IMG/VR virus record: IMGVR_UViG_3300032073_000089
Coordinates: 1-36,355 of that record
DNA from: a virus
Strand: one strand, 5' to 3'
DNA: 36,355 nucleotides
The notes below the pieces were generated by a model. It saw nothing but the letters and a program-made list of their open reading frames with translations. It did no database searches and was not told the DNA's origin. Positions 17,448-26,107 of the stretch are shown here, piece by piece (within the stretch, counting starts at the first letter, position 1; the number at the start of each line of letters is the position of its first letter). Position numbers and translations under genes: made by a program.

Positions 17448-18035
17448 CTAAAACGGTCCGTCACCAGCTTCAGAGTGTAAATCGTTAGTAATATCTGGTA
17501 ATGCCGCAGTGGCTCCAGCAGTTATCATACCTGATTGTTTATAAGCGAAGGTGACACTATAGCTTCTTGAGTAAGTGTTTACAACTCCTGAAATACCCGT
17601 TACTGTACTATTATTTAGAGTTAAGTCTCCTCTTGAAACTGTCATGCTAGAAAGACCGCTGCCTTGTTTTACTCCTGAATCGTAAGCAACGAACGCGCTA
17701 TCAAGAACAGCGTTAACAAATTTCTGGGCTCCGCCATGAGCTTCTGTACCATTCGAATTAATAAAATCGCCTACTGTAAGTGAATAATTTTTTTCTAGTG
17801 GGTCTCCTATTTGGTTCTTAAGAGTTGCGTCACTATAAGGTGCCCCCGCTAACGATCCTAATGTTATCGGAATTACGATGCCTGTAACATTTGTATCATT
17901 ACCTGCTGTCACAACTTCTGCAGGTGATTTAACCCCGCCCTGAAGGTAGTGTATACCTCCAACCGCTGTACCAGAAGTAAGATAAGAAAGCTTACTTCCC
18001 CGAGTGTTTATATTAAAATTGTGTTCTGTTGACAT
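17448..18035 (-). CDS. unknown probable virion protein with dedicated promoter and terminator
   Basis: 195 residues, no recognised family. It is beta-rich and Gly/Ser/Thr-rich ('VTGIVIPITLGSLAGAPYSD', 'RGDLTLNNSTVTGISGVV', 'TYSRSYSVTFAYKQSG'), without signal or membrane segment, like many minor virion proteins. It has a strong AGGAG site nine bases before ATG, a TATAAATA element 16 bases upstream and a strong terminator downstream. It may therefore be expressed strongly and partly independently of the operon, which suggests an abundant structural protein. It sits between FtsZ-like and head genes, so a partnership with the tubulin is worth testing but has no direct support. Confidence 0.65.
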   Translation of the reverse strand: MSTEHNFNINTRGSKLSYLTSGTAVGGIHYLQGGVKSPAEVVTAGNDTNVTGIVIPITLGSLAGAPYSDATLKNQIGDPLEKNYSLTVGDFINSNGTEAHGGAQKFVNAVLDSAFVAYDSGVKQGSGLSSMTVSRGDLTLNNSTVTGISGVVNTYSRSYSVTFAYKQSGMITAGATAALPDITNDLHSEAGDGPF

Positions 18036-18051
18036 AATTAATTTCTCCTGT

Positions 18052-18059
18052 TATTTATA
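18052..18059 (-). promoter_or_regulatory. TATAAATA late-promoter-like element
   Basis: An exact match on the minus strand to the T4-type late promoter octamer, 16 bases before the 195-aa gene start and just ahead of its AGGAG ribosome site. It lies in a true intergenic gap after the FtsZ-like gene. The phage encodes its own sigma factor, so a dedicated late promoter is plausible. Confidence 0.5.
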
Positions 18060-18099
18060 TTCTGAATTACATTAGTTTTTCCTATTTTGGAAATTTTTT

Positions 18100-19251
18100 T
18101 TATTCTAGATCTCCTAGTTTCTTTAACTCTCCTAATTTCTCATCTGGAGTAGAGATTCCGCCTATGATAGTGAAAACTGTTAAATTATTTTTATCTCCAC
18201 TATATACACCTCTATGAACAACACTTCCAGATTTTAAAAGTCTAGTTAGCTGATCAAAAGCCTGATCAAGATTCGACTGAGGTATATCATCTAAAACTTC
18301 CTTTCCTCCAATTAGTATAGCTCCAGCTGCGTTTGCTGTCGAAATATCTATACCTCCAGACATACTGCCGCTTTGAGCAATACTTCTCACAGCTCTAGAA
18401 ATGTTGACTGGATCTTTCCAGTCTGCAACAGGCGTAGCCCCAAAAATGGTAATGCCAGAATCTAGCACGCTTTTGTAATCGCTAGAGTCAAAAGAGGAAT
18501 AAGAACTATCTTTTGAAGCTGTCATGTTAAACAAATGGAAGACACCTGCTGTACTCATATTAGCAGTTTGCCAAAAATTAGAGACAGAAACATTAGAGTA
18601 AATCTTGCTAGTTTTTTCGTTATCTATAATCACCAAAGGAGATACTACTCCTTGTTCAACAAGCTCACAAACTTCTTTTAAGGTCTCATAAGCGTTAGCG
18701 TTAACTCTTTTGCCTTCTGAATATTTCGGTAAAGCTAATATAACTCCTACCTTCTTAGAGTCAGAATTAAGAGTCTCTTGTAATTCTTGGGCTGTCTTGA
18801 CTAAAGGAACGACTGTTCCTGCTCCTGAGCCACCACCTGCTCCCGCACAAACAAAGATCCTATCTAGATCTTCGCCAAAAGATCTCCTCATAAAATCTAG
18901 AACATCATCTTTCTTTTCTTCGAAACATTTCGCTGCAACAGATCTATCTTTTCCTGCCCCTCCGGAGCCTATACATAGTTTGTTGTCAACATGAACAGTA
19001 TTTAAATCTTGTTGAGCTGTATTTACGACACCAATTTTTCTATAACCAAGTTTATGAAAGCTTTCTGCTATCCTAGAGCCACCTTGTCCCGCGCCAATAA
19101 ACGCAAATTTAAAAGCTCCTTCTACTTCGTCTTTTACTTCTTTCTTCTCTTCGGGCTCTGGCGGCAGAGGAATATCTGGCACTATTAAGTCTATATCCAC
19201 ACCACCCATATATTGGTTTACGTCTTGTATATTATCTTTATTTTCACTCAT
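18100..19251 (-). CDS. FtsZ/tubulin-family GTPase in the head operon
   Basis: 383 residues. Residues 1-45 are an acidic, proline-rich extension. The GTPase domain follows: 'KFAFIGAGQGGSRIAESF' (T1 loop 53-60), 'GVVNTAQQDL' (ribose/T3 region), the tubulin signature 'GAGGGSGAG' at 137-145 (FtsZ GGGTGTG), 'GVILALPKYSEGKR', and 'IIDNEKT' where FtsZ has 'PNDRL'. 'FDSSDYKSVL' (254-263) matches the FtsZ T7 loop 'VDFADVKTVM', keeping both aspartates needed for GTP hydrolysis between subunits. It should therefore polymerise and hydrolyse GTP. It starts two bases after the portal gene stop without its own ribosome site, so translation is probably coupled to portal. Phage tubulins (PhuZ, TubZ-like) position DNA or capsids, but they usually lie outside head operons. 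Confidence 0.88.
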   Translation of the reverse strand: MSENKDNIQDVNQYMGGVDIDLIVPDIPLPPEPEEKKEVKDEVEGAFKFAFIGAGQGGSRIAESFHKLGYRKIGVVNTAQQDLNTVHVDNKLCIGSGGAGKDRSVAAKCFEEKKDDVLDFMRRSFGEDLDRIFVCAGAGGGSGAGTVVPLVKTAQELQETLNSDSKKVGVILALPKYSEGKRVNANAYETLKEVCELVEQGVVSPLVIIDNEKTSKIYSNVSVSNFWQTANMSTAGVFHLFNMTASKDSSYSSFDSSDYKSVLDSGITIFGATPVADWKDPVNISRAVRSIAQSGSMSGGIDISTANAAGAILIGGKEVLDDIPQSNLDQAFDQLTRLLKSGSVVHRGVYSGDKNNLTVFTIIGGISTPDEKLGELKKLGDLE

Positions 19252-19253
19252 GA

Positions 19254-21134
19254 CTAAATTTTACTTTCTAAAAGCAAGCTAGCCAAATAATCATCTACTT
19301 GGTGCTCGCATGCTAAAGCCTCTACTTCTTCCACTCTGTTATGATTAGTGTCAGTAGGATTCTCAACATAATCTTTTGCTTTTTCAAGCCATTTACTTAT
19401 TGGCTCGTTTGCCATAACTACTCTAGAAACCTGATCTGATATTGACCTTATTTTATTAGTGACTCTTTTATTCTCATATTTTAATTTTAAATGATCTTGT
19501 ATTTGAGCTTCTAATTTTTGAGCAACAGCAAGATTCTCTTTTATTTTTTCTACACTAAATTTACAGCTACCAGTTGTATTCTCCCCTATTGGAGATACCT
19601 TTTTAGTAGTTTGTGGGGAAGTTTCTCCTTCTGGTCTTCCAACTTCAGATGAACCGCCTACAAGAGGATTATACAAGCCTTCTTCTTTCAAATCTCTAAA
19701 CTTCCTTTGAGAATCTACCGAATCACTTGGTTCTGGTAATCTTCCAGACTCCATTGCTTGCATTCCTTCTTCAGGAGTAAGTACTCCATATTGAAGAAGT
19801 TGAGCTACCACCCTATTCCAAGTAGTTTTATCTTTAAGTTCTATCTCTTCAAAATGCGGAGTAGGAAAATTTTTGAAACCTAGAGACTTGCAAATATTTT
19901 TTATCTCTGGAGTTAAAAATTGATTTATGAAAGCCGCTCTTCCTTGCTTAAGTCTTTCTATAAAAACTTGAACTTTGATACTAGTATTAGCAAACTTCTC
20001 TTCTCCAACTAAAATATTATTAAGGCCCATTTGTATATCTTGATTAACTACTTGATATTTCCTTGGGTCAAGTATTCCTGCTATATCAGGTATAACAAAC
20101 TTAGCTTCAGTCGTATAGTCGGAAACAAGAACCTTACCAACAGACTGGTTCTCAAAAAGCTTCTGCATAGTCTCAATGCTTCTTTGATTAACATTAAGAG
20201 TACCATCTTTCATTTCTGAACCCATAGTAATTAATAGTATTGCTTGATTAGTTGTCCTAGTAATCGCCATGTCCATTTTTTTCATTTCAGATTTCCAGTT
20301 AATGTCCTCTAAAACAGGATATCCCATAGGAACCGAAAAGGGCTCGTAATCTTGCTTTTTATAAAATACTGGAGTAACTTTATTTGGGTCAAGTTTAAAA
20401 GTTAATATACCTGCGTTTCTTCCTTTAAGAGCTTTTTTAGTTTCTGGATCTAAAGACTCGTAAACTTCCTTATCTTCATCTGTTCTTGGGTTTTTGAGTC
20501 TTTCTAATTCGTAGTCACTCAACACCTTATAGTACTGACCAGTGAAGAAAGATATATTTCCTCCCATTTGAATATCTGCAGGATTAAGAATTATATATCT
20601 CGAAGGTAGCGTTCCGCCTTCGGTAGCGCTCATAAGAGAAGATGTCCCGTATGTTTGAGTTATTTTTTTTAAATCGTCAGGCTGTATCTTTGTGTCAAAT
20701 CTATGAATAAAACAATTTCCAGACCTATAATATTCTCTGAAAAACTTATCAAGAAAACTTTGCATATCAATTTTCTTAAATAAAGCTTGTAAGAAATCTC
20801 TTGATTTTTTGCTTCCTCCAGTAAAGTAAATATTAGTAGAAGAAAACTCTGTCATTAAATCAATTACGTTTCTAAAGACAGCAAAATTATAATAAGCTTT
20901 TTGACAAAGAACTACAGCGTCTCTAACGTTTAGCGAACTTTTGTTCTTAACTCCTTTTGTATATTTAAAGGGAACTAAACCATTATCTATATTTTCAAAC
21001 CTATTTGTTCTTTCTATTTGCCCTCCTACATTTCTCCTAGTCCTAGAGGACTGATCAACAGTAGTATAAGGAGACGAAGCAAAACTCGTCATCATAGGTT
21101 TTAGTTCTTCTTTTTTATTTTCTTTCTTTGTCAT
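19254..21134 (-). CDS. portal protein
   Basis: 626 residues. Typical portal features are 'RDAVVLCQKAYYNFAVFRNV', then 'FREYYRSGNCFIHRF' (the portal 'd.l.yG.a.i.r' strand). A clip/stem region follows with 'MDMAITRTTNQAILLI' and 'IDL'-like helices, 'YQVVNQDIQMGLNNILVGE', and 'LTPEEGMQAMESGRLPEPSD', common near portal C-termini. The last about 110 residues are charged helices. It forms the dodecameric ring through which TerL pumps DNA. It is coupled to the FtsZ-like gene below and one base from the fibre-like gene above. Family-level confidence is high from motifs and from position two genes after TerL. Confidence 0.88.
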   Translation of the reverse strand: MTKKENKKEELKPMMTSFASSPYTTVDQSSRTRRNVGGQIERTNRFENIDNGLVPFKYTKGVKNKSSLNVRDAVVLCQKAYYNFAVFRNVIDLMTEFSSTNIYFTGGSKKSRDFLQALFKKIDMQSFLDKFFREYYRSGNCFIHRFDTKIQPDDLKKITQTYGTSSLMSATEGGTLPSRYIILNPADIQMGGNISFFTGQYYKVLSDYELERLKNPRTDEDKEVYESLDPETKKALKGRNAGILTFKLDPNKVTPVFYKKQDYEPFSVPMGYPVLEDINWKSEMKKMDMAITRTTNQAILLITMGSEMKDGTLNVNQRSIETMQKLFENQSVGKVLVSDYTTEAKFVIPDIAGILDPRKYQVVNQDIQMGLNNILVGEEKFANTSIKVQVFIERLKQGRAAFINQFLTPEIKNICKSLGFKNFPTPHFEEIELKDKTTWNRVVAQLLQYGVLTPEEGMQAMESGRLPEPSDSVDSQRKFRDLKEEGLYNPLVGGSSEVGRPEGETSPQTTKKVSPIGENTTGSCKFSVEKIKENLAVAQKLEAQIQDHLKLKYENKRVTNKIRSISDQVSRVVMANEPISKWLEKAKDYVENPTDTNHNRVEEVEALACEHQVDDYLASLLLESKI

Positions 21135-21135
21135 T

Positions 21136-22167
21136 TTAAGCTATCATTAAATGTCTACCGCCAGCAGCAGTATTTCCACTTACATAAAGAGCACCTTCTG
21201 GTAAGCTACCAGTATTAGGATGCACAGGTAAGTTCCTCATAAGTATTTGCAAACCACTTATGGTAAATATGTCTTTACCATAAGGACCCATATTTATTCT
21301 ATCGTCCTCAAATATATCCATTAGAGGCATTCCTGCTTTATCTGTTACAGAAAAAACAGGAGCATCTGTCCCATACCCGGCAGCAAGAGTTAGTAGAGCG
21401 CCGCTAGGATCATTAAAAGTAATCGACTCATTCTCATTGGAAATTAGTTTTATAGAGCCATCTCCAAAAGTAACCTTATCAGTCTTTATTCCTGAATTAA
21501 AAGTTTTCTCAGCACCGAAAACAGTAGAAGATTCCGAAGTTATATTCGAAACAGAAGTAGAAAGGCTCAACCCTGTCGCGTTTAAACTACTTTTTAAATC
21601 TCCACTTGAAGTAGAAACATAACCAGTCATTTCAGGATATCCCGCTAACTTCATCCAACCTTCACTAGTAACAGTATTTCCTGTTGCGACAAAAAGACCT
21701 TGACTGTCATCATGTCCAGACGAATAAGCTAAAGCGCCTGTTATCGAATTAGAGGCTTTAAAGTCTCCTGATCCAGAATGATAAAAACTACCAGATTTAA
21801 GGAATTCTCCACTTACTGTTGAAAAATTACCAGAAGCTGTTTCTATTTCTGATTGTAGATAACCACTCGCATCGTTAGCATATGTCTCGGCATGTCCTGA
21901 GACATCTACGGATTTTTGCCAAGCTAACTCTCCAGAAACATCTAAAGTGCCACTAAGCTGAGCGGATAAACCAGAAACTCTGGTCATTATATCTCCGCTA
22001 TAACCTGTAAAAGAATTTGCCCCTCCTTCTGTTAGAGACACAAAACCTGATTTATTCTCGTGAGTATAGAAACCCGAAGTATAGGAATTAGAACCTGAAA
22101 GTTTTTTGTTTAAAAAGACTCTAAATCCCTCGGAATCTACCTGACCAGTATTAATACTAAATGGCAT
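21136..22167 (-). CDS. fibre-like protein lodged between TerL and portal
   Basis: 343 residues, Ser/Gly-rich with repeated short 'SG' turns ('GLSAQLSGTLDVSGELAWQ', 'SGYLQSEIETASGNFSTVSG'). The N-terminal 45 residues match the start of the 280-aa fibre-like protein at 12222-13064 ('TGQ.D.EG...FL', 'SGS.S.T.GFY'). The C-terminus has 'GIKTDKVTFGDGSIKLISNE' and ends 'GSLPEGALYVSGNTAAGGRH', a pattern of fibre tips. It may be a neck or head fibre, or a short tail fibre displaced into the packaging cluster. TGTAAATA lies 17 bases upstream, so it may have its own late promoter. Confidence 0.7.
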   Translation of the reverse strand: MPFSINTGQVDSEGFRVFLNKKLSGSNSYTSGFYTHENKSGFVSLTEGGANSFTGYSGDIMTRVSGLSAQLSGTLDVSGELAWQKSVDVSGHAETYANDASGYLQSEIETASGNFSTVSGEFLKSGSFYHSGSGDFKASNSITGALAYSSGHDDSQGLFVATGNTVTSEGWMKLAGYPEMTGYVSTSSGDLKSSLNATGLSLSTSVSNITSESSTVFGAEKTFNSGIKTDKVTFGDGSIKLISNENESITFNDPSGALLTLAAGYGTDAPVFSVTDKAGMPLMDIFEDDRINMGPYGKDIFTISGLQILMRNLPVHPNTGSLPEGALYVSGNTAAGGRHLMIA

Positions 22168-22184
22168 AACAGCTATTTTCGATT

Positions 22185-22193
22185 TATTTACAC
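22185..22193 (-). promoter_or_regulatory. GTGTAAATA promoter-like motif
   Basis: Minus-strand GTGTAAATA, one mismatch from TATAAATA over its last eight bases, 17 bases before the fibre-like gene at 22167 and overlapping the end of terL. It has similar spacing to the TATAAATA at 18052. Confidence 0.4.
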
Positions 22194-24047
22194 TTAAAAG
22201 AACATAATAGGCTCAAAACTTTGCTTAGTAATGTTATTTTCTGTGTTACTTATATCGTTATATAGCTTAAGACCCCAATTCGCCAACATTAATGCCGAAT
22301 AATTATCTTTTCTGGCTTTATTAGGGGAAGTAGACCTTTTAAGGTGTTGAGGTAGGTCAAAATTCTGGGAACCTCTAGAAGTTGCTTTATGCTCCACTAA
22401 ACTGCATTGTTTCTTAGTTTGATATATCATATCGTCTTGGTGCTCAATAAAATCAAGCATAGACCACTCTTTTCTATCTTCTATAAAAATGAGTTTTTTA
22501 GGGTTAGGTAATCTAATTGAGCTTGTTCTATTAAAGAAGACCTCATTAGAAGCTGTTCTCGAAGCAAACCAAATTTTCTTATAGTCTATACAAGCTTGAA
22601 GATACTCATTAGCTCTTCTAATAAAATTACTAGTAAAAACTTGATTAAAACAAATTTGATTATTTTCTTGATTATATTTTAATTTAGCTGTTCTTAATGA
22701 CTTTTGGTATTCTAAACCTTCTGAGTCTGAGTTTAAAGGTATGGTTTTTAAGTTTATTCTAGCGTCTTTAAAAAATTGAGATTCATTACAACTATCTAAA
22801 TAAGTATCAGATCCAGCATTATCAAGGCATATAAAAACAATATTAAAAGCTTGAAGCAAATAAGCTAAATATTTTACATGATTATTTAAACTACCTAAAC
22901 CCGCATAAGAATGAACCAGAGTGCCTTGGCCTGTATTATCATCTATTTCCATTACAGCTATAGCAAAGTAATCGGCTGTAGGGCTATCGCTCATATTAGG
23001 GTCAATACCTAAAACATAACGCTTTCCTGATCTCCCCACCATTAAAGTGCAAGGCTCTTCCTCTCCTTTTAAAGTACAAAGCTCCATCTTCTTTGCGCTG
23101 AAATAGCTGTCACTTCCATCAGTGAACTGGGCGCAATATTCCCGTTGGAAAGAGAAATGAGAGGCTCCTCCTTCTTGAGCTTCTTCAATAATTGTTCTAT
23201 CAATCATTTCTTCCGGTAAGGCTTCGTAACCCATTTGAGATACGAAATACTTAGCATCACCTACGTCCTCTGGAGTTTGAATTTTACCAACCCACTCTTG
23301 ATATGTTTTATATAAATTTTCAAATGTATAACTAGCAGAAGAAAGAGCTATCATCTTAGACTTATTCTCAAACTTAGTTCTGTCTTCTTCTTTAATTACC
23401 CCATCAGCTACAAGCTTATCCTCTACTTCTTTTATTTCCATTCTACGCTTCATATCTTGAGGAGCGACAAGAAATGGCATTAAGACATTTTTGATTATAT
23501 CTTCTGGTAATAAAAGATACTCATCCAACACAAGTATATTTGCACGGAAACCACGTATTTTCTCACCACTTAAAGGTATTGCTGTTATAGTGCCTCCGTT
23601 TATTTTCCACTCGTATTGATCATTTCTTTTTGTTTTGGCTCCAAAAGCTTGAGCTAGTAAAGTGGCTTCTTTTGTTTCAACTATTTTTTCTATATTGTTA
23701 AAAATAAATCTAGCAGTACGAAAAGTTGGGCCAGCTATTAAGATTTTAGTATTAGGCTCAAATATACATTGAAGAAAACAATAAATCGAAGCTATAAAAG
23801 ATTTACCACAACCACGTCCCCATACGCACATACTAAAGTTCCTATTAAACATTCCTCGAAGAGTGATTTCTTGGAAAGGAGCTAATTTTATTCCTGTTAA
23901 GAGGTAAGTGGTAAAATATAAATTATTCCGAAGAAATTCAGCTAGAGTTATTCTTGCGTCTTTATCTTCTAGGAAGCCTTTTATTTTAGATAGACGATCA
24001 TTTACATCGTCAACTTCTCTTTGGTATTTCTCTGGAGACGACCACAT
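22194..24047 (-). CDS. terL: terminase large subunit (packaging ATPase and nuclease)
   Basis: 617 residues. The ATPase domain has Walker A 'WGRGCGKSF' (76-84), 'AGPTFRTARFIFNNI', Walker B 'ILVLDEYLL' (171-179) and coupling motif 'IALSSASY'. The RNase H-like nuclease domain begins 'YVLGIDPNMSDSPTADYFAI' with the first metal-binding Asp, then 'ICLDNAGSD', and a late acidic site 'FIEHQDDMIYQT' with 'RKDNYSALMLANW'. It pumps DNA through the portal and cuts it. It starts one base after the ERCC4-nuclease stop and has the normal TerL size. The call is firm. Confidence 0.95.
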   Translation of the reverse strand: MWSSPEKYQREVDDVNDRLSKIKGFLEDKDARITLAEFLRNNLYFTTYLLTGIKLAPFQEITLRGMFNRNFSMCVWGRGCGKSFIASIYCFLQCIFEPNTKILIAGPTFRTARFIFNNIEKIVETKEATLLAQAFGAKTKRNDQYEWKINGGTITAIPLSGEKIRGFRANILVLDEYLLLPEDIIKNVLMPFLVAPQDMKRRMEIKEVEDKLVADGVIKEEDRTKFENKSKMIALSSASYTFENLYKTYQEWVGKIQTPEDVGDAKYFVSQMGYEALPEEMIDRTIIEEAQEGGASHFSFQREYCAQFTDGSDSYFSAKKMELCTLKGEEEPCTLMVGRSGKRYVLGIDPNMSDSPTADYFAIAVMEIDDNTGQGTLVHSYAGLGSLNNHVKYLAYLLQAFNIVFICLDNAGSDTYLDSCNESQFFKDARINLKTIPLNSDSEGLEYQKSLRTAKLKYNQENNQICFNQVFTSNFIRRANEYLQACIDYKKIWFASRTASNEVFFNRTSSIRLPNPKKLIFIEDRKEWSMLDFIEHQDDMIYQTKKQCSLVEHKATSRGSQNFDLPQHLKRSTSPNKARKDNYSALMLANWGLKLYNDISNTENNITKQSFEPIMFF

Positions 24048-24048
24048 A

Positions 24049-25005
24049 TCAAAAAAGGTTTAAATCATAAGCTAATTGCAAGTCAAGCTTCTTGTAAACA
24101 TCGCCGGAAAAGAATATCTTTCTTGTTACTCTGGTTGCCTCTGTTCTTCCTTTTGCAAAAAGGAATTGAATATTATCATATCTTTGGATTATATCTCTAA
24201 CATTTCTCATCACATACTCAGGAGTGACTTGAACTTTTTTTGTTATAAATTTTAAATAGTTAAACTTCATCATATTATCTAAACTATTCTCGACTACAAC
24301 TACAACGTGAGCATCTTGCTCTTTAGCTCTATCCATTTCCCTACAGAATCTCTCGTACCCTCCAGAGAAAGTACCTATAAAATCTTTGGTCTCTTTTCTC
24401 TCGACATAGCAGTCGTTTCCTTCTTTATCTAGCCAGTAATCAGCGAACTTAAGTCCTTCTCTTCTGGTTCCATAATTTATATTTAAAGGTTTTTGCTCTC
24501 TAGTATCAACTACAATTTCGTAACCTTCTTCGATATTCTCTTCTATTTTATCTACAGGTATATTGTTAAATCTTTTATTAAGGCCTAATTCATGACACAT
24601 AGTATAGTAATTACCAAAGAGTTTTTGGTAATAAAATATAGGAGGCATCATAGATGATCTCATTTCTACTTGAGTAGGAGAGCTTTTTATATTTCTTCTT
24701 TCTATTCTGTCTTTAATAACTTGAACACAAAATTTTCTAGCATCTTCCTCAGAAGCAGACTCTAAATACTTTTTCATGTTTGGCCTAGAATTAAAATAAT
24801 TAGAAAAGTAATGAGCTTTATTTTTAAATTTAATTAAATCCCCTGTTAAAAGATCTCTGCGGGGATAGTACTTTTGATAATATTCCGCCATCCTCATTTT
24901 ATGCTTTCTTAAGTGCATATGAAGAGACTTTTCTGTTTCGAACTCCTCTCCATCTATCTTGCAAGTATAAACTACTTTCATACAATCTTTTAATTCTTTA
25001 CCCAT
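24049..25005 (-). CDS. ERCC4/XPF-type nuclease with degenerate zinc-finger-like N-terminus
   Basis: 318 residues from the ATG at 25005, chosen because AGGAGG (25012-25017) lies six bases ahead. An ATG at 25053 would overlap the upstream gene by 56 bases and has no such site. Residues 13-36 look like a C2H2 finger ('YTCKIDGEEF...LHMHLRKH') with the second Cys missing. Residues 163-290 form an ERCC4 nuclease: 'EIVVDTREQKPL' (Asp167), the 'VERKETKDF' motif (Glu202, Lys204, Asp208), and 'YERFCREMDRAKE'. XPF-family enzymes cut branched DNA. Next to terL, it may resolve replication branches before packaging. The nuclease call is firm; the substrate is unknown. Confidence 0.85.
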   Translation of the reverse strand: MGKELKDCMKVVYTCKIDGEEFETEKSLHMHLRKHKMRMAEYYQKYYPRRDLLTGDLIKFKNKAHYFSNYFNSRPNMKKYLESASEEDARKFCVQVIKDRIERRNIKSSPTQVEMRSSMMPPIFYYQKLFGNYYTMCHELGLNKRFNNIPVDKIEENIEEGYEIVVDTREQKPLNINYGTRREGLKFADYWLDKEGNDCYVERKETKDFIGTFSGGYERFCREMDRAKEQDAHVVVVVENSLDNMMKFNYLKFITKKVQVTPEYVMRNVRDIIQRYDNIQFLFAKGRTEATRVTRKIFFSGDVYKKLDLQLAYDLNLF

Positions 25006-26107
25006 TAACTGCCTCCTCTGGAGATAGACCAAAAATCCTAGCCTTAACGTCATCTATAGTTGAAAGCTTTTCGACTTCATCTTTTATGGTTTTCTTTCTC
25101 AATTCTGCCATTTTGATGAGCTCTTTTCTGCTCTCTTCATCTTTCCAAGTCTCTACTAAATTCAATATACTTGCATTATCTTGAACTTGTTTACTAAGCC
25201 TGTCGCTACGTTTTTGTTTTAGATCGCTGAGTAATTTATGCTGTCTATTTACGCAGGAGTTATACTCACCTTGAGCAGTATTGATGGCCTCAACTAAACT
25301 CATAGATATCCTTCTTCCTTCGTTGTCGCTTGCTGTTTCGTCAAGAAGACGCTGCAATCTACCTACTCTTCTTTGTATGTTGGAGGCTATAACAACCTCG
25401 CCTGAAAGCACAATATACTGATCTACTTCTTCTTGAGTTAAATCTGGTTTATTATAAGTATACCTCACAAAAGAAGACTCAAATAATTCTCTTTCTGTCT
25501 CGTTTTGGTAATTACTCATTTGATGAATAAAACGAAAAGTATGCAGGTAGCCCATAAGTCTCTCTATATCTTTTTTTTGCCTAGGGGTGACCTTTTCTTT
25601 ATCTATCCCGCTATCTAAAACAAACCTATTTATTCTACTCAACACTCTGTCAGGATGTTTAGGTGGCTTGTATTCGAAATTTTCTTCTTGCTCTATTTGG
25701 TTTTGCTCAAAATCTTCTCCATCTAAACTCTTACAGTATTCCGTAACCATTCTTGTCTCTGCGCTGAGACTTGTGAGTTTGTCGTTCAGGAATAATATGC
25801 GAGACATCTCTACATACTTCATTGTCCCTTTGTTATTTCTAATAAACTCTTTATGTTCGTCTGATAGACTTGGCTTTTCAACTTTTTGATATTCACTTGC
25901 TGGAATAGCGTTCAGATCAATCTCTGACAAAAAGGCTTTAACTGCTCTACCTTCTTTACTCCTACCGTCTCTTCCTGTGAATCCTGCTACATTTTGTATT
26001 AAATGCATCAGGGAGACATCAACCTTCTCGCCCCTTAAGAACTTATCTTTAGTTTCTATTAAAGCAGCTTTCTGTTCGTCGCTTAATTTGAAATCATCTG
26101 AACTCAT
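24998..26107 (-). CDS. unknown, possible small-terminase-like protein upstream of nuclease and TerL
   Basis: 369 residues from the ATG at 26107, which forms an ATGA overlap with the sigma-factor stop. A TTG two codons earlier is less likely. It is charged and almost entirely helical: 'MKYVEMSRILFLNDKLTSLS', a central 'TPRQKKDIERLMGYLHTFRF', and C-terminal helices 'RRVGRLQRLLDETASD' and 'LIKMAELRKKTIKDEVEKL'. No known motif is recognised. No other small terminase is apparent here, and small terminases are usually encoded just before terL, so this is a candidate on position alone. It overlaps the nuclease gene by eight bases. Confidence 0.65.
   Translation of the reverse strand: MSSDDFKLSDEQKAALIETKDKFLRGEKVDVSLMHLIQNVAGFTGRDGRSKEGRAVKAFLSEIDLNAIPASEYQKVEKPSLSDEHKEFIRNNKGTMKYVEMSRILFLNDKLTSLSAETRMVTEYCKSLDGEDFEQNQIEQEENFEYKPPKHPDRVLSRINRFVLDSGIDKEKVTPRQKKDIERLMGYLHTFRFIHQMSNYQNETERELFESSFVRYTYNKPDLTQEEVDQYIVLSGEVVIASNIQRRVGRLQRLLDETASDNEGRRISMSLVEAINTAQGEYNSCVNRQHKLLSDLKQKRSDRLSKQVQDNASILNLVETWKDEESRKELIKMAELRKKTIKDEVEKLSTIDDVKARIFGLSPEEAVNG
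25012..25017 (-). promoter_or_regulatory. Shine-Dalgarno that sets the nuclease start
   Basis: AGGAGG on the minus strand, six bases from the ATG at 25005. It lies inside the last codons of the 371-aa gene and supports the shorter start. Confidence 0.75.

Noticed and set aside
18100-19251. Assigning the tubulin-like gene specifically as PhuZ
   Set aside because: The motifs are closer to FtsZ (VDFADV-like T7 loop) and the genomic setting differs from PhuZ phages; no phage-nucleus shell gene is seen in this window.
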